64,000 bases of DNA from contig NZ_JARP01000001.1 of the NCBI RefSeq assembly GCF_000708595.2, positions 496,001 through 560,000 of the forward strand. Reading direction: 5' to 3'. The stretch is from Flavobacterium sp. KJJ. GTDB lineage: Bacteria > Bacteroidota > Bacteroidia > Flavobacteriales > Flavobacteriaceae. Positions 1 through 7,071 of this stretch are shown piece by piece. The notes below the pieces were generated by a model. It saw nothing but the letters and a program-made list of their open reading frames with translations. It did no database searches and was not told where the DNA came from. Each line of letters opens with the position of its first letter. The stretch's first letter is position 1. The position numbers were made by a program, and so were the translations under genes.

Positions 1-1318
1 CAAGGCTCATGCACCATTTTGGGTTCGAAGCCATCATTTCCGCTGGGCAGTAATCATATCCAATCTCAAATAGACCTTTATTTACAAGGGCAGCGAATTT
101 CAAAAAGTATATTCTTGTTTCATCTTTAAAAACATCAGAAACATTTTCATAAACAATCGCATTATCTTGATCTGTATGCAGCATTTGTTCGCTTCTTCCT
201 TGACTTCCGAGAGCTAACCAAGAAAATTTAACTGGAGGCGGACTGCTCATTTTTTCAATCGACATTTCGATCACACGGGTTGTACAGGCCTCATTTAATT
301 CTGTTATAATTTTAGAAATTAATGTCATCGGAATATTTTGATCTAAATATCCTTGGAGCAATTGCATAATTCGGTTTCGAATAGGTTTAATTTCTTTTAC
401 CTTTTTTGCTCTCTTTAAGGCTTTTATTAAAACTGCCGGGTTATTTCCTAACGCTACCATAACGTCGTGTTTCGATAAAATTCCGACCGCTTTAGTATTT
501 GTTGTCCCGTCTTTAGTGAGGCATAGATAGCTAATGTTACTTTTCATCATTGCCATTTGAGCTTCAGTCACAGTCATCTTTTTCGGATACGTAATAACAG
601 GTTTTGTCATTATCGTTTCTGCTGTCGTCAAAATCGAATAATCGCCCGTAACGATTTTGTTTCGTAAATCTTTATCAGTAATAATTCCTATAGGCAGCAT
701 TTCATCTACAATTAATATCGCCCCGACTTTTTTCTTGTTCATAATCTTGGCAACATCCCTCGCAGTGGTTGACGGTGAACAGGTAACAATTTTTTTAGAA
801 TATTTAATGGGTTGTAAATCAAAAGAGTCGTTGCTAGAATGCAGGTTTTCATGAATTAAATCATCTCCATACAACTTATCTTTATGGATATCGGAATAAG
901 GATTTCGAGTGTTTGAAGCATAACTTTCGATCAAGAAATTGCCAACCGTTCTGTTCTCCAGTGCATATGGCTTAAAAACCGCAATCGGAATAGCGTATAA
1001 AATTGATTCTTCATGTGCAACAGCTTCCATAATATAATTTTCCTGAGCCAAAAGCGGACGCAATCCAAAAATATCACCTTCGTCACACATGTCTAAAACA
1101 GTATTTTTTGTGCTTTTCTTTAAAGCGACAGCACCTTTATGCACAACATAAAATGAGTCATGTGTTTTTTCGTTTTCAGCAAAAATAACAGCATCTTTAT
1201 CTTTGTATACAATAGAAATTTGTTCAGAAAGTTTTTCTAAATCCTTTTGATGTAAGAAATTAAAAGGAGGGAAGCCCTTTAAAAAGTCGGCAACTCTATG
1301 CGAAATGGTATTTTTCAT
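1..1318 (-). CDS. cNMP-binding/CBS/DUF294 nucleotidyltransferase-like protein, partial
   Basis: Read leftward from an ATG at 1318; it runs off the window, so only the first 439 codons are visible. Translation shows a cyclic-nucleotide-binding-like domain (about residues 10-130), two CBS domains (about 170-290) and the start of a DUF294-type nucleotidyltransferase. That last domain has the signature GSQGRSEQ near residue 371, followed by HTDQDNA. In this family the C-terminal part resembles GlnE/GlnD-like transferases, and the CBS and cNMP modules are thought to sense nucleotides; the substrate is unknown. No promoter matching TAnnTTTG was seen upstream. The family call is secure; the role is inferred only from domains. 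Confidence 0.85.
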   Translation of the reverse strand, partial: MKNTISHRVADFLKGFPPFNFLHQKDLEKLSEQISIVYKDKDAVIFAENEKTHDSFYVVHKGAVALKKSTKNTVLDMCDEGDIFGLRPLLAQENYIMEAVAHEESILYAIPIAVFKPYALENRTVGNFLIESYASNTRNPYSDIHKDKLYGDDLIHENLHSSNDSFDLQPIKYSKKIVTCSPSTTARDVAKIMNKKKVGAILIVDEMLPIGIITDKDLRNKIVTGDYSILTTAETIMTKPVITYPKKMTVTEAQMAMMKSNISYLCLTKDGTTNTKAVGILSKHDVMVALGNNPAVLIKALKRAKKVKEIKPIRNRIMQLLQGYLDQNIPMTLISKIITELNEACTTRVIEMSIEKMSSPPPVKFSWLALGSQGRSEQMLHTDQDNAIVYENVSDVFKDETRIYFLKFAALVNKGLFEIGYDYCPAEMMASNPKWCMSL

Positions 1319-1395
1319 TAGGTTAGATTAAAGTTCTAAAATACTATATAAAATAGAAATGTAAAAGAAACACCTTTCATTATTTTGTGATATAA

Positions 1396-1480
1396 GGTTC
1401 AAAGTAACAAAGAGGCAAAGTGACAAAGGTTTTGCATTGTGAGAATAAAACTTTGCGTCCTAGCGCCTTCGTGGCATATC
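1396..1480. repeat. Intergenic word repeat (AAAG/TTC type)
   Basis: Between two leftward genes lies a run built from the words GGTTCAAAGTAACAAAG and CAAAGTGACAAAGGTT, followed by AAACTTTGCGTCCTAGCGCC. It resembles the longer copy at 19026-19131 and looks degenerate here. No ORF is present. Confidence 0.5.
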
Positions 1481-1514
1481 AAAAAAAAAGTCCCAAAATG
1501 GGAACTTAATTTTA

Positions 1515-1886
1515 TTATTCAGTTTTAAAGACTTTTCCTCGCTGCTTTTGGTCAGAGCCAACCATTCCAAATTCGAAAGTATAAGAATCTTTAGAAGTTG
1601 TTAGAATCTTCATGCTGATTGCCTTTTCTTCAATCATATTTTTCGGGTGTTTCTTCTGCAAAATATATTCGCAGTCACTTACCCAGCGTACAACCGATGT
1701 ATCTGTTTTACCGTCAAAAGTTTCAATTTCGATACTGTCTTTGCGTTCAAAAAAGGTTGTTTTTTTTACACCGTTTACTTCAAATTCAAATTTGAATTTT
1801 CCGTTTTTGAAATCTTTGCAATTGTGTTCAGCATCATAACAAGATAGTAATGTAAGAAGTGGGAATAGAAATATTATTTTTTTCAT
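1515..1886 (-). CDS. Small lipoprotein of unknown function
   Basis: This 123-residue protein starts with a lipoprotein signal (MKKIIFLFPLLTLLSC), so the mature protein probably begins at Cys16 and is lipid-anchored. The rest is a compact, strand-rich domain with Cys23 and a later Cys in the sequence WVSDCEY. I do not recognise a functional family. From memory, short flavobacterial proteins like this are sometimes labelled DNA topoisomerase IV by mistake; nothing here supports that. It stands alone between an intergenic repeat and a hairpin element. Confidence 0.7.
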   Translation of the reverse strand: MKKIIFLFPLLTLLSCYDAEHNCKDFKNGKFKFEFEVNGVKKTTFFERKDSIEIETFDGKTDTSVVRWVSDCEYILQKKHPKNMIEEKAISMKILTTSKDSYTFEFGMVGSDQKQRGKVFKTE

Positions 1887-1908
1887 TTTTAAATTATGTT
1901 TTTTAGGA

Positions 1909-1985
1909 GCTTATTCCTGCTGTCCGCTATATCTTTTGTGGCGAACCCCGCCACAAAAGGATGTCGCTTCCATCAGGGCTAGAAA
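1909..1985. repeat. Hairpin-bearing intergenic element
   Basis: The core is a perfect 11-bp stem, CTTTTGTGGCG (1933-1943) against CGCCACAAAAG (1949-1959), with loop AACCC. It is flanked by AGCTTATTCCTGCTGTCCGCT on the left and GTCGCTTCCATCAGGGCT on the right. From memory, an intergenic element of the form TTCCCGCTGT...CGCTTCCATCGGGGCT is common in Flavobacterium chromosomes. Only one copy lies in this window, so its repeat status cannot be shown here. Confidence 0.55.
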
Positions 1986-2066
1986 AATCGTTTTCATATA
2001 AACCTGAAAGAATTCGAAAGGATTTTCGTCGCAAAAGTTTTCGACTTTGTTTAAACTGACAAAAGA

Positions 2067-2642
2067 TCATTGCAGTCTTTTTAACTCATCGTCAGTAAAG
2101 TTCTTAATTTCTTTTTCCTTAGCAAACTTTTCAGCGTTGTAATTTCCAGATTTATTCTTCGGAATTGATAAACTCTCCCAAGAAGTATTTTTTAATTGTT
2201 TGGCATAAAAAACAATCTGGCCAACGTGATAAGGATAATGTGCCAGCTGGCGGTTAATGGCTTCAATAACCGTATGTCCTTCATTTCGAATATAAATAAT
2301 ATCAGAAAGCTGTTCGGGTTTCAAACTATTTAAAGTGTCAAGAAATACTTTCCAGCCTTTGTTCCAAATATCAAGAACTTCTTCCTTTGATTGAAGATCA
2401 TTTTCAAATTCTGCATCGCGGTTGCGCCATTCTTTTTCTCCATCAGAAGTTAAAAAGTCTGTCCATCGAGAGAGCATATTTCCTGAAATGTGTTTTATAA
2501 TAGTAGCGATGCTGTTTGTATCTTCATTTATTGAAACAAAAAGCTGCTGTGGATCTAATTGATCTATCGATTTTTCGCCCAGCATTTTATAATATAAAAA
2601 CTGTTTTTTAACGCTTTCTAAATAAGATTCTTTAGTTTCCAT
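2067..2642 (-). CDS. DinB-superfamily protein (DUF1572-like)
   Basis: 191 residues, predicted as a four-helix bundle. Histidines in IKHISGN (about residue 50) and in LAHYPYHVGQ (about 135-141) sit where DinB-like proteins bind a divalent metal. Members are usually thiol- or metal-dependent transferases, or stress proteins of unknown substrate; none can be assigned here. It follows the pentapeptide gene by 2 bases and is probably co-transcribed from the murQ side. The family assignment is good; the function is unknown. Confidence 0.8.
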   Translation of the reverse strand: METKESYLESVKKQFLYYKMLGEKSIDQLDPQQLFVSINEDTNSIATIIKHISGNMLSRWTDFLTSDGEKEWRNRDAEFENDLQSKEEVLDIWNKGWKVFLDTLNSLKPEQLSDIIYIRNEGHTVIEAINRQLAHYPYHVGQIVFYAKQLKNTSWESLSIPKNKSGNYNAEKFAKEKEIKNFTDDELKRLQ

Positions 2643-2644
2643 AA

Positions 2645-3217
2645 TTATACAATTTTAATATCGTATTTATCTAAAAGTCCTACGATTCCCTGTGTAGAAA
2701 ATTGCGCTTTTCTCATCGGATTAAATTCAGGATCAATTTTATAATTGTAAGCCGTTTTAAAATCGACAGATGCCAACTGTGTGTCATTAAAAATAGCACC
2801 TTCTAAATTACAATTATCAAAAACAGAACTTGTTAAGTTTGTTCCAATAAACGTAACATCTCTTAAAGATGAATTGATAAATTTTGTTTTAGGCATTTTT
2901 TTATTCGAAAAAGCAGCATAATCTAAAGTACTTTCCTCAAAATAAACTTGAAATAAAAAATCGTCGCATTCATTAAAAGCAATCCCTAAAAGCTTGCAGT
3001 TTTTAAAAATAACATTTTTTAAATTGGTACCTAATAAACTGGTCATCGACAAATTACAATCGATAAATTCGCAGTCTAAAAAAGTATTGTAAGCAAAATT
3101 GCTGTTAGAGAAATCACAGTTTTTAAAAACACAATCTTCAAACTCCCGATTGTTTATTTTTTTGTCAATATAAATGACTTTCTCGAAGGTTTTTTGAATG
3201 TGAATTAAACTTTCCAT
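2645..3217 (-). CDS. Pentapeptide-repeat protein
   Basis: 190 residues with an A(D/N)LXX-like repeat over most of the length, for example FEDCVFKNCDFSNSNF and LEGAIFNDTQL, with F or L at every fifth position. Such repeats fold as a right-handed square beta helix. Known functions range from gyrase protection (Qnr-type) to none known, and nothing here separates them. The unusually high Cys content (repeated NC pairs) is notable. It sits 45 bases after the DUF6095 gene and 2 bases before the DinB-like gene, consistent with an operon. Confidence 0.85.
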   Translation of the reverse strand: MESLIHIQKTFEKVIYIDKKINNREFEDCVFKNCDFSNSNFAYNTFLDCEFIDCNLSMTSLLGTNLKNVIFKNCKLLGIAFNECDDFLFQVYFEESTLDYAAFSNKKMPKTKFINSSLRDVTFIGTNLTSSVFDNCNLEGAIFNDTQLASVDFKTAYNYKIDPEFNPMRKAQFSTQGIVGLLDKYDIKIV

Positions 3218-3262
3218 TTTATTTTGGATAAATATTTAAATAAGAGTGACTAAAGAACTAAA

Positions 3263-3484
3263 TTAGTCGTTAAACAAACCTTTCATAATGATTTTCAATC
3301 CGTAAAAGATTAAAAACATTGCGCTCAGGCAAGCAACGATTCCAATTCCTAAAACCAAATAATGCCAGTTGGTATGCTGATTCATAAAAGCATTATAAAT
3401 CAGTGTAGGCCCAATAAACAAAAGAGGCAAAGAACCTGATAAATATTTAATTCCTTTTCCTAATAATTCTTTATTTGTTGCCAT
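3263..3484 (-). CDS. Small two-helix membrane protein (DUF6095-like)
   Basis: 73 residues with two hydrophobic segments (about 14-34 and 42-67) joined by a short polar loop containing NQHTNWHY. It matches what I recall of the flavobacterial DUF6095 family, which is often found beside murQ. It follows murQ by 82 bases, with a short stretch of TTTCAG words between them. Probably an inner-membrane protein; function unknown. Confidence 0.75.
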   Translation of the reverse strand: MATNKELLGKGIKYLSGSLPLLFIGPTLIYNAFMNQHTNWHYLVLGIGIVACLSAMFLIFYGLKIIMKGLFND

Positions 3485-3566
3485 TTTTGTTTCAGGTTTT
3501 GAAAGTTTCAGTTTTCAGGTTGTCAAACTCTGAGTTAACAACATCTTACATTTCACCGAAGACTTT

Positions 3567-4379
3567 TTACTTTAAATAATTATCAACAGCATTTCTCACG
3601 CTGCCGTATTTTTTTAATAATTCTGATGCTTCATCATATGAAACAGGAACTTCTTCCATAATCATTTTAACACCGCGATCGACCAATTTGATGTTGCTTA
3701 ATTGCATATCGACCATTTTATTGCCTTTCACTTTTCCTAGCTGAATCATAGCTGCGGTCGAAATCATATTGAGAACTAATTTTTGAGCTGTTCCGGCTTT
3801 CATTCTAGAACTTCCTGTTATAAATTCGGGACCAACAACTACCTCAATTGGAAATTGAGCTGTTAACGCTAAAGGACTACCAGCATTGCAGGTAATGCAT
3901 CCTGTAACAATATTATTTTGATTGCAGGTTTCTAATCCGCCAATAACATAAGGTGTAGTTCCAGAAGCTGCAATACCTATAACTATATCAATTTCACTGA
4001 TATGATAGGCTTTTAAGTCAAGCCAGGCTTGTGTTGCATTATCTTCGGCATTTTCTACTGCGCGTCGAATTGCAGTATCACCGCCGGCAATAATTCCATT
4101 TACGAGATCAAAAGGAACTCCAAAAGTAGGAGGACATTCAGAGGCATCGACCACACCTAAGCGGCCCGATGTCCCGGCACCAATATAAAAAATTCTTCCG
4201 CCAAGTTTTAATTTGGCTACAACTTGTTCTACTAAGGCTTCAATTTGTGGAATTACTTTTTCTACAGCATGAGGAACAGTTTTGTCTTCTTGATTAATAT
4301 TGGTAAGCAATTCATTTACAGACATTTTTTCTAAATGTTCATACTTTGATGCTTGTTCAGTTGTTTTGGTAAATGTCAT
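3567..4379 (-). CDS. murQ: N-acetylmuramic acid 6-phosphate etherase
   Basis: Cleaves the lactyl ether of MurNAc-6-phosphate to give GlcNAc-6-phosphate and D-lactate during cell-wall recycling in the cytoplasm. The 270-residue protein has the SIS sugar-phosphate fold with IGAGTSGRLGVVDASECPPT, placing the catalytic glutamate at residue 81; GIAASGTTPYV and GSSRMKAGTAQK are also typical. It is about 30 residues shorter than H. influenzae MurQ at the C-terminus. No kinase or transporter for MurNAc is adjacent. A TAATTTTG promoter element (4402-4409, minus strand) lies about 19 bases before the ATG, so murQ probably leads the leftward cluster. Confidence 0.95.
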   Translation of the reverse strand: MTFTKTTEQASKYEHLEKMSVNELLTNINQEDKTVPHAVEKVIPQIEALVEQVVAKLKLGGRIFYIGAGTSGRLGVVDASECPPTFGVPFDLVNGIIAGGDTAIRRAVENAEDNATQAWLDLKAYHISEIDIVIGIAASGTTPYVIGGLETCNQNNIVTGCITCNAGSPLALTAQFPIEVVVGPEFITGSSRMKAGTAQKLVLNMISTAAMIQLGKVKGNKMVDMQLSNIKLVDRGVKMIMEEVPVSYDEASELLKKYGSVRNAVDNYLK

Positions 4380-4401
4380 TTTTCGCTGTTATTGGACTAG
4401 C

Positions 4402-4409
4402 CAAAATTA
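4402..4409 (-). promoter_or_regulatory. -7 promoter element of murQ cluster
   Basis: CAAAATTA on the plus strand reads TAATTTTG on the minus strand, an exact TAnnTTTG match with the predicted start near 4398. No convincing -33 TTG was found. Confidence 0.55.
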
Positions 4410-4540
4410 ATCTTTTTTATTGCAATCTCGAAATTTAGACAGCAAAGTCATAAAGATTTAATTTCTTTTCTCTTTTTTGTCGTAATTCTCATCTAAACAA
4501 CGACTTTCTTGAATCCTTGCTAATAAAAGAACTAAAATAT

Positions 4541-4548
4541 TATATTTG
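4541..4548 (+). promoter_or_regulatory. -7 promoter element of first AraC-type gene
   Basis: TATATTTG matches TAnnTTTG. A TTG at 4517-4519 lies 21 bases upstream, a good -33 spacing. The ATG is 17 bases downstream of the element. The same sequence context recurs before the paralogue at 5741. Confidence 0.65.
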
Positions 4549-4565
4549 TTAAATATATAAAATTA

Positions 4566-5705
4566 ATGGATAGATTAAGCTTGCTGCAGGGGATTGCACG
4601 GATCTCGGTTTTTGTGTCTTTATTGATGGCGTTTTTTTTATTTACCGTTAAAACCGAAAATAAATTAGCGAACCGTTTATTTGCCTGGTTCTTTATTGTC
4701 TCTGCTATTGATCTTAGCGGATTTTTTGTTTTTGATTTTATTCAGCACTACATTGATCTTTTTATTTTTAGATGGACGATTTGCCTGCTGGCAATGCCTT
4801 TATTTTACTTGTATGTTTTGGCAGTCTGCTATTCTGATTTTAAATTAAAGTGGAAACATCTAGTGCATTTGCTTCCTATTATAATAGTTAATTTAGTATT
4901 TCTTCCAAGATTTTATATGGCTAGTGATTCAGGTTTGAAACTTTTATCCGGAGATCTTGATCATATGCCTGAAATATATTTAATTCAGATTTTGATTGAA
5001 TTTCAATATGTGTTTTATATTGTGAGTGCATTTTTAATTTTAAAGAAATATAGAGAGATTTATCTTGAAAATTATACCAATCCTAGTACGTCAACTTATA
5101 AGTATCTTTTTCAGATGACTACTGTTTTTCTTATCGCGCACTGTTTAGTGGCATTAAAAAATTTATTACGCTATAGCGATTATAAGCAAATCTTCCTTTG
5201 GTTGAATGTAATAGTAGGAACTGGGGCCTTGTTTATTACTTGCTGGCTAGTCATGAAAGCCTTAAATCATCCTGAACTTTTTAGAGGAATTAACTCCAGA
5301 TTAAAATTAACAAAAGATATTCTGCCTGAAGTTGAAGAAAAATCACAATCATCTAATATTCAGGATGATGTGGTTTTAAGTAAAATTTTGGCATTGAAAG
5401 AGTATATGAATCAAAAAGAACCTTTTCTTGATCCGTCGCTTACTATTCAGGAACTTGCCAATCAAATTGATATTCCCGTTCGGGATTTATCTGTTTTGAT
5501 TAATCATAATATGAACCAGCATTTTTTTGATTTTGTAAATGAATATAGGATTCAAAAAGCAATGCGTATTTTGAAAAATCCTTTAAAAAGTGATTTAACA
5601 GTTTTAGAAATTTTATATGAAGTTGGTTTTAATTCAAAATCATCATTTAATACTTCTTTTAAAAAATATACAAATTTAACGCCGACAGCTTACAGAAATG
5701 CATAA
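4566..5705 (+). CDS. Membrane-bound AraC-family transcriptional regulator
   Basis: 379 residues. The first ~235 are largely hydrophobic, with about seven membrane segments and no periplasmic domain of note. After a ~45-residue linker, a C-terminal AraC-type double helix-turn-helix (about 275-379) includes LTIQELANQIDIPVRDLS and the second helix pair ending in GFNSKSSFNTSFKKYTNLTP. Many Bacteroidota have this 7TM-AraC architecture, thought to sense a membrane signal and bind DNA directly. It is followed after 40 bases by a close paralogue with the same linker length. The signal and targets are unknown. Confidence 0.88.
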   Translation: MDRLSLLQGIARISVFVSLLMAFFLFTVKTENKLANRLFAWFFIVSAIDLSGFFVFDFIQHYIDLFIFRWTICLLAMPLFYLYVLAVCYSDFKLKWKHLVHLLPIIIVNLVFLPRFYMASDSGLKLLSGDLDHMPEIYLIQILIEFQYVFYIVSAFLILKKYREIYLENYTNPSTSTYKYLFQMTTVFLIAHCLVALKNLLRYSDYKQIFLWLNVIVGTGALFITCWLVMKALNHPELFRGINSRLKLTKDILPEVEEKSQSSNIQDDVVLSKILALKEYMNQKEPFLDPSLTIQELANQIDIPVRDLSVLINHNMNQHFFDFVNEYRIQKAMRILKNPLKSDLTVLEILYEVGFNSKSSFNTSFKKYTNLTPTAYRNA

Positions 5706-5740
5706 TGTATTTCTCTGATTTCTGTTAAATAACTAAATAT

Positions 5741-5748
5741 TATATTTG
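5741..5748 (+). promoter_or_regulatory. -7 promoter element of second AraC-type gene
   Basis: TATATTTG sits 18 bases before the ATG at 5767, in a context (AAATATTATATTTGTT) nearly identical to the one before the first paralogue. A -33 TTG is not evident. Confidence 0.6.
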
Positions 5749-5766
5749 TTTAATAATAAAAAAGTA

Positions 5767-6915
5767 ATGAATATAGATAGTCTTTTAAGTATTATGAGCG
5801 GGATGTCAGTTTTTGTTTCATTATTACTGGCATTATTTTTATTTACTGTAAAAACTCAAAATAAATTAGCAAACAGACTATTTGCTTCCTATTTGATCGT
5901 TTTTGCAATTGACAATATCGGTATTTTTATTAATGAAGATTTTATTAGAAATCATTTTAATTTAGAGTTTTTCAGATGGAGTACTTGTGCCCTGATAATT
6001 CCCGCTTTTTATCTCTATATTTTATCAGTTTGTTTTACCGATTTTAGATTGCAAATCAAGCATTTATTTCACGCAATTCCATTTTTAATCACAAATGCTG
6101 TTTTTATAATCAGACTGTACTTTTTAGATAATGCAGAAAAAATACGATTTTATGACCACCGCAGTCAGTTGCCTGAATTGTATGGTTTTCAATTGATGCT
6201 GGGTATGCAAATTGTATTTTACAGCATTGCAGTTTTTTTGGTTCTAAAAAAATATAGAGAAATATACCAGGAAAATTATGCTAATCCTAAAACGTCTATT
6301 TTTAAATGGTTATTTCAAATAGCTACTGTGCTCTTTATTTTGTATTATTTGTCAATAGCAAAGAATGTTTTAAGATATATTGATCTTGAGGTATTATGGA
6401 TCTGGGCAAATGTAGTTATGCAGTTTCTGGTTTTAACAATAACCTGTTGGTTTGTATTAAAAGCACTCAACCATCCTGAACTTTTTAGAGGAATCGATTC
6501 AAAATTGCAATTAGCAAGAGATATCCTTCCGAAGAAAGATGAAAACAGTATTGAAATAAAAAACAATCAAAATGAGGTAATTACAGCTCAAATTTTGACT
6601 TTGAAGCAGTATATGGCAGAAAAAGAACCTTATCTTGATCCGTCGCTGACTATTCAGGAACTTTCCAATCAAATTAATATTCCGGTTCGGGATTTATCAG
6701 TCTTGATCAATCACCATATTGATCAGCATTTTTTTGATTTTGTAAATGAATATCGCATTCAAAAAGCAATGGCTATTTTGAAAAATCCTTTAAAAAGTGA
6801 TTTGACAGTTTTGGAAATTTTATATGAAGTAGGTTTTAATTCTAAATCCTCCTTTAATACTTATTTTAAAAAATACACCAAATTAACGCCTACAGCTTTC
6901 CGAAATGCTTCGTAA
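5767..6915 (+). CDS. Membrane-bound AraC-family regulator, tandem paralogue
   Basis: 382 residues when started at the ATG at 5767. A TTG seven codons upstream overlaps the -7 element and is unlikely to be used. The domain plan is that of the preceding gene: about seven membrane helices, then an AraC HTH. The C-terminal ~110 residues are almost identical (LTIQELSNQINIPVRDLS, KNPLKSDLTVLEILYEVGF), while the membrane part has diverged more. This suggests a shared DNA target with different inputs. A strong terminator follows at 6952-6997. Confidence 0.87.
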   Translation: MNIDSLLSIMSGMSVFVSLLLALFLFTVKTQNKLANRLFASYLIVFAIDNIGIFINEDFIRNHFNLEFFRWSTCALIIPAFYLYILSVCFTDFRLQIKHLFHAIPFLITNAVFIIRLYFLDNAEKIRFYDHRSQLPELYGFQLMLGMQIVFYSIAVFLVLKKYREIYQENYANPKTSIFKWLFQIATVLFILYYLSIAKNVLRYIDLEVLWIWANVVMQFLVLTITCWFVLKALNHPELFRGIDSKLQLARDILPKKDENSIEIKNNQNEVITAQILTLKQYMAEKEPYLDPSLTIQELSNQINIPVRDLSVLINHHIDQHFFDFVNEYRIQKAMAILKNPLKSDLTVLEILYEVGFNSKSSFNTYFKKYTKLTPTAFRNAS

Positions 6916-6951
6916 TTAGCGGTTTGTAAAAAGTCGTACTTCATGCCTGAT

Positions 6952-6997
6952 AAAGTCGAACTGATTTCTTGAATAGAAATTGGTTCGACTTTTTTTT
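6952..6997 (+). terminator. Rho-independent terminator after the AraC pair
   Basis: A 17-bp stem (6952-6968 with 6976-6992, two G-U pairs) has the loop TTGAATA and is followed by a run of eight T. Confidence 0.85.
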
Positions 6998-7071
6998 GTC
7001 GGTCGCATTATCAAAACTTCTAAGGCAACTTTGCTTCAAATTAATCGAAACAAGTTTTAAAATTAGAAATC

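Noticed and set aside
1909..1985. An insertion sequence or miniature transposon end
   Set aside because: No transposase, no target duplication that I can see, and only one copy in the window; kept as an unclassified hairpin element.
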